From Rhizophagus clarus (taxonomy: Eukaryota; Glomeromycota; Glomeromycetes; Glomerales; Glomeraceae): 64,000 nucleotides of DNA. Positions within the stretch are counted from its first letter, which is position 1. Each line of letters begins with the position of its first letter. Made by a program: the position numbers and the translations under genes. The stretch is taken from assembly GCA_015698045.1 (NCBI GenBank), contig BLAL01000252.1, forward strand, positions 1,550,001 to 1,614,000. Direction: 5' to 3'. The notes beneath the pieces are model-generated. The model had not been told where the DNA came from, made no database searches, and saw only the letters and a list, made by a program, of their open reading frames with translations. Shown piece after piece: positions 59,530 through 64,000 of this stretch.

Positions 59530-59632
59530 GCCTCACATATCCGAGTACATATCATCGAGATGAAGCCTTCTTCCAATTTTTTATATAATATTTCTGAAGA
59601 AGGCTTCACTTTTTCAGATACATCTGGTTGCC
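59530..59632 (+). repeat. Hairpin-containing repeat, right copy
   Basis: Stem TGAAGCCTTCTTC and GAAGAAGGCTTCA with an AATTTTTTATATAATATTTCT loop, then TCAGATACATCTGGTTGCC. Homologous to 54632-54735 in the same orientation, with compensating differences in the stem (GATAAGTC versus GAAGCC). It directly follows the TAA duplication of the 4.7-kb element. Confidence 0.7.
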
Positions 59633-59710
59633 TTTCTTTCACGCTTTGCCATCTAAGTTTGCTATCACTTCTTTTTTGCAACTATCGAAAAAAATTAATT
59701 AAACATTTCT

Positions 59711-59737
59711 AAAAGTTATAGAGATAGTATAACTTTT
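59711..59737. promoter_or_regulatory. Hairpin just upstream of polymerase start
   Basis: AAAAGTTATA, a 7-nt loop (GAGATAG), TATAACTTTT. It ends 12 nt before the polymerase ATG at 59750. It could be a promoter/operator-like inverted repeat or an mRNA 5' structure. Confidence 0.4.
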
Positions 59738-59749
59738 CGAACTAGCATC

Positions 59750-62700
59750 ATGCATACACCAACTATTTCCAACCAAACTGATTGCACCAGAACCGCCCCA
59801 ACCCTCCGCTACGATGGCGCCGGCCCTTTAGTTGGTATCCCATCACGTAATGATATTGTGGCAGAATTCGATAATGGGATGACCGCTATACTTCAACAAA
59901 GCCTATCCGGCAAGCAACCCATACACTTTATGCCTACTGAAGTTAGTGATGATATCGAGGGGTATTCCTCCTATATCTTGCGTATCACCAGTTCTTTGAT
60001 TAATGGACAAAAGGCGGTCGTAAATATTACAGGCATCTGACCATTCTTCGATGTTGAAGTGCCTAAGAACATATTAGTACACATTTTATCAGTTACACTC
60101 AAAAATACAACAAAATTTGGGTTCGAGAATATTCGTGCTTTTCCACTTCAGGGCTATCATACAGAAAAGAAAGCATATATCCGTGTGAGGACATGGAACC
60201 ACTTTGATCGGTATAATGCCTTAAAAGCAGTTCGTGGAGTTGGAATTCATACTGCTTCCGATGATTTAAACTGCCAGTATTATTACCGCAAAGTAGCTCG
60301 TGAAGAACGATTACCTCTTTCAAGCTGGGCTGTATTAAGCAATTATTTATACGAATTCACCCCAGATGGTACTTACCTATTTCGACTATCTGTGGATAAT
60401 TATAATCCAATAAGTGAGGACGATTATAATAATCCATTATTCTCCTCGGCACTTACGAGGGATCGAACCCTCATACTCACATGGGATATTGAGACATATA
60501 GTTCACGAAAAATAGGCGAGGTGCCTAACGCAAAATATGATGAAGACAAAGTGTTTATGATTTGTATGATAGTGCATTGGAAAGATGATCCCGAACTGTT
60601 AAAACAAATCTGTCTTGTCGATGTTGAAACAGCACCAGAGCCAGGCTGGATCACAATTGTATGTGGATTCCAGATAGATTTACTAAAAGCATTCGCTTTG
60701 TGTTGGAAACTTCTAGCTCCAGACATACACATAGGCTTTAACGATTCTCAATACGATTGGCAGTTTATTGTAGAGAAAGCTAATAAATTAGGGGTTCTCG
60801 AATGGATGTTCAATCATATGTCATTCAAGCCATCGAGCCTGGAAAAAATTATAAAATGGGAATATCGATATAATATGATAAAAGTAAATGATGGAAAATT
60901 CCATTCGAAACATCTTAAAATCCTGGGATGCGTAGCTATTGACGTCTGACCCTGTTTTATGGGAATTTATTCTAAGGCTGAAAAGAGTAGTTTAGCATTT
61001 TACCTAAATGAATGTGAGCTCGAAAGTAAAATGAATATGCCTATTTACCGCATGAACAAATATTATGAAAGGGCATTAAAAGAGTCAGATTCCATGTCAG
61101 CCGAACAAATGCGCGAAGTGGCCAAATATTGTATTATCAACGCTCTTAGTTGCCAGCGGTTAATGGTAAAACATAATGCAATTAATGAGTATAGAGAGGT
61201 GGCATCTGTAGCCTTCTTATCATTATTTGATGCACATTATTTTGCGGGAGGTATGAAGGTTTGCAACCTTTTAAGTGCTAGCGCATGGCAAAGAGGGATC
61301 CTAACCAGTATGATTTCAAACCAACAAACAGAAACTGGAAAATACCCTGGAGCCTATGTTTTCCCACCAGTAAAGGGTCTCGAAAATAGACGTCCTGTAA
61401 CTGGCTTAGATTTCGCATCGTTATATCTGAGTCTTATCATAACATACAACCTCTCGCCCGACAAAATCATTTTATCTCAAGAGCGTGCTGAACAAAGCGG
61501 TAAAAAACTCCACAAAATTAGTTTTAAATTCAATAATCAGAATTGTCTCGCATGGTCTATTCAACATAATAACATCTCCGAAGAAAAGGGTCTCTATGCC
61601 ATTGTGTTAGAATATTTATCTAGTAAACGGAATGAGATGAAAAAACGTCTTGCTCCTTTGAAAGAAAAAAAGGAAGACATGGAACTGGTAATAGCTTCAA
61701 TGGGTAAAGGTTTATCATTGCCAGAGGCTATCGAGAAGGAGTTAGCAAATGCAGAAGGAAAAAAGCGTGACAGCCTTACTAAAAATTTATATCATTTTAT
61801 TAATAAAGCAAGGCATGAATTTATGGCAGAATATGATTCTATTTGTTTCGACTGCTCTTGCTTAGATGCGAAACAATATGCTCTTAAGGTGTACATGAAT
61901 ACATTTTATGGTACTGCTGGAGATAGTAAATCCCCTTTCTTCTTGCGAGCACTGGCTGGGGGTGTTACATCAGCTGGACAGAGAAATATCAAACTTGTCG
62001 CAGATTTCGTCAAGAGAAAGGGATTTGGGATAAAATATGGGGATACGGATTCCTTGTATCTAGTCTGTCCAGAAGAACGCTTCCAGAGGTGTGATGAGAC
62101 TTATGATAGTGGCAACGGGATCTCAAAAGAAGAATATTGGTCTCGAATGGTGGAAATCTCTATAGTGGAAATGGAAAAACTTCGTGATGAAGTTAATGTC
62201 TTTCTCAAGGAAGATAACGGATTCCCTTATCTTAAAATGGCATATAAGGAAGTCTTATTTCCGGTAGTATTTACTGGAAAGAAAAAATACTATGGTATCC
62301 CACATGAAAGCAAGCCGAACTTTAATAAAAAGCCTTTTATTCGGGGAGTTGAGATTGTGAAATGAGGTCAATCTACTCTTTTCCGCAAAATAGGAAAGCG
62401 TATTATGGATGAATCTTTAAAGGTGAATAATATACGTACTTTGCATCAAATCATAGAGGATGTTCTTAGGGAATCTGTAAAGGATATTTCTCAGACAGAT
62501 CTTAATGATTTAATTAAAACTGCTGTCTGGAAACCAGACAAAGATAATAAGTTTGTCCAGCGCTTTATGTCACGAATGCGGGATAGACATACTCGTGAAG
62601 AAGCAGACGCAAAACAGCTCATAAAAAAGGGCCTAACACCTGAACCTTTTCTTTATGAAATCCCAGAACCAGGCGAGCGATTTGAATATGTTGTAGTTGA

Positions 62701-63550
62701 GAATGATTTATCACAGAAGGTAGGTGATAAAATGGAGTACCCAGAAGTGGCCAGACAACTTGGTAAAAAGATTGATATTAGTTATTATCTAAATAGTGTT
62801 GTCAGCCTCTGTGCACGTTTTATAAATTATGAAGATATATACCAACCATCACCCGAAGCTGTGCTAGAAGCCTTAAAAAAGTTAAAAGATGCTAATAAAG
62901 CAAAACATAATGGAGTGAGTGGTGATGATAAAGCAGATGCTGGTGTGGTAGATGAAGATGACCTGGACGAAGAGGATGAAGACGAAATAGATGAAGATGA
63001 GGTATCGAAAATAAGAGATGCCTTAGCTCAGAAATCAGCTGAAAAATGGGTTAGAGGGTATATCAAAGAGCTACATACTGGTCCGAAAAAAAATCATGCC
63101 ATTATATCCCATCTGTGGAAAGAGGCTCATACTTATGCGAAAAATTTATTTAATAGCACATATGCTGATAAAATAGTAAAATACTTGGGAAATGATGTTT
63201 ATTGGTCTTCCTACTTTAATGCACTAGATAAGCAAGAGGAATCCATCCGCTTAAAGCTAACAACATTACTCGCAGAAATTTCTAAGATCGATGTTGGCTG
63301 TAGAGATAGAATGTATAAATTAGTTACTAAACCTGGTAAGCGCAAACCTAAAGCCATGACCTTAGAAAAATATATATTAGCATATATTCAAGAAAATGAA
63401 TGTGCATTATTAGCTGATTTGCGGAGCATATGGTACAAAATGGTTGGTCTAAAAACCACACGCTATCGGATGTTATCGAAGCTACAGGATGACAAAAAAG
63501 ATAACTCGTCTGAAGCGGATATAGATGATATCATTGAACTATATTGCTAA
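59750..63550 (+). pseudogene. Viral-type family B DNA polymerase with three in-frame TGA codons
   Basis: Replicative B-family DNA polymerase, 1,266 codons in one uninterrupted frame apart from TGA at 60038-60040, 60947-60949 and 62363-62365. Motifs in order: Exo I (LTWDIETYS), Exo II (GFNDSQYDW), a degraded Exo III (AKYCIINAL, Asn where Asp is expected), motif A (LDFASLYLSL, Leu where Pro is usual), motif B (LKVYMNTFYGTAG), motif C (KYGDTDSLY) and GKKKYYG. The thumb and a long C-terminal region include an acidic DEDDLDEEDEDEIDEDE-type linker at about residues 1066-1083. No introns and more balanced composition than the host DNA. All three TGAs fall where relatives carry Arg. Likely an endogenous large-DNA-virus (NCLDV-type) or virus-derived element gene; the exact lineage is not resolved by eye. 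Catalytic changes suggest decay. Confidence 0.85.
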
Positions 63551-63831
63551 GTATTTTTAGCCGAATTTGCCAGACCTCAGCTAAGAAACTTACAATATTA
63601 TTTATAGTAGCATATATTTTTTCGTACAATAATACAGGCTAACTTCAATTCCTATAATCGATCTTCTGGCCTCCGATCCCAAGAGATCATCCTCCGATCC
63701 TACAACCAGCCTTGAATATGCCCTGAGATGATCATTAGTATTTATCGCATATAATAATTTAATAAAACCGTTCCCCGAGAGAACGATCAGCCAAAAATCT
63801 GCATATTTTAAAGATAAGCTTTATTGATATA

Positions 63832-64000
63832 ATGGCTGAATTACGCGACCAAGTTTCCCAGTACATAGGCTTTGAATCTAACAAAATTCGTCTCCCAATC
63901 ACAGAAGATGATAGGCGGGTGTTTCATAAAATAATAGCAGATCAGGAGAAAATGACGGATATTGTAATGGACGACTATCAATATTTACTACAGCATGGTC
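63832..64000 (+). CDS. Start of an ORF, runs off the window
   Basis: Open frame from ATG 63832 to the window end (56 codons visible): MAELRDQVSQYIGFESNKI, RLPITEDDRRVFHKIIADQE, then MTDIVMDDYQYLLQHG. No intron; composition is like the polymerase, so it probably belongs to the same virus-like segment. The spacer 63551-63831 ends in an AT-rich TTTATTGATATA box directly before the ATG. Family not recognised from the fragment. Confidence 0.6.
   Translation, partial: MAELRDQVSQYIGFESNKIRLPITEDDRRVFHKIIADQEKMTDIVMDDYQYLLQHG

Noticed and set aside
59750..63550. TGA read as an amino acid (alternative genetic code)
   Set aside because: The TGAs sit at Arg positions, which no standard TGA reassignment gives, and catalytic residues are also changed; decay is simpler.

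Overview
The window looks like nuclear DNA of an arbuscular mycorrhizal fungus (Glomeromycotina, Rhizophagus irregularis-like). The evidence is strong AT bias with long A/T homopolymers, fungal housekeeping genes cut by many short GT-AG introns, a MATA-HMG type HMG-box gene, SANT/Myb-like genes, a hAT transposase relic and a viral-type family B DNA polymerase. The species assignment is an inference. I found no tRNA, rRNA or CRISPR array.

Layout. (1) 0-13.2 kb is a compact gene block: NOB1 (+), an RPP14-type RNase P subunit (+), CDP-diacylglycerol synthase (-), a small heat-shock protein with a heat-shock element (-), decayed fragments, a single-exon gene of unknown function (+) and HIS6 (+). 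Exon structures for the recognised genes were rebuilt by hand and keep frame throughout. (2) 13.2-25.7 kb is an extremely AT-rich block without convincing genes. It holds a roughly 120-bp satellite split by later insertions, several MITE families with target-site duplications, and four short insertions with poly(A) tails and 15-18 bp target duplications that look like retroposed transcript ends. (3) 25.7-43.8 kb is gene-poor: decayed ORF fragments, tandem arrays of about 215, 95, 45 and 13 bp, and one HMG-box gene. (4) 43.8-54.3 kb is accessory: a lysine-rich repeat protein, a 2.2-kb terminal-inverted-repeat element filled with hairpin-forming tandem repeats, a SANT-like gene, and a hAT gene broken by a TA-flanked MITE. 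(5) 54.8-59.5 kb is a 4.7-kb element with CACTGG/CCAGTG ends and TAA duplications. It carries a broken SANT-like gene whose 3' part is a tandem array of micro-exons. (6) 59.7-64 kb is a more GC-rich, intronless, virus-like segment: a family B DNA polymerase in one frame with three in-frame TGA codons, and the start of another ORF.

The left block supplies core functions (40S ribosome maturation, RNase P, phospholipid precursor synthesis, chaperone, histidine synthesis). The right four-fifths is mainly a record of transposition, retroposition and satellite growth. The four nonsense codons recognised in accessory genes are each explicable by a single C-to-T (or complementary G-to-A) change.
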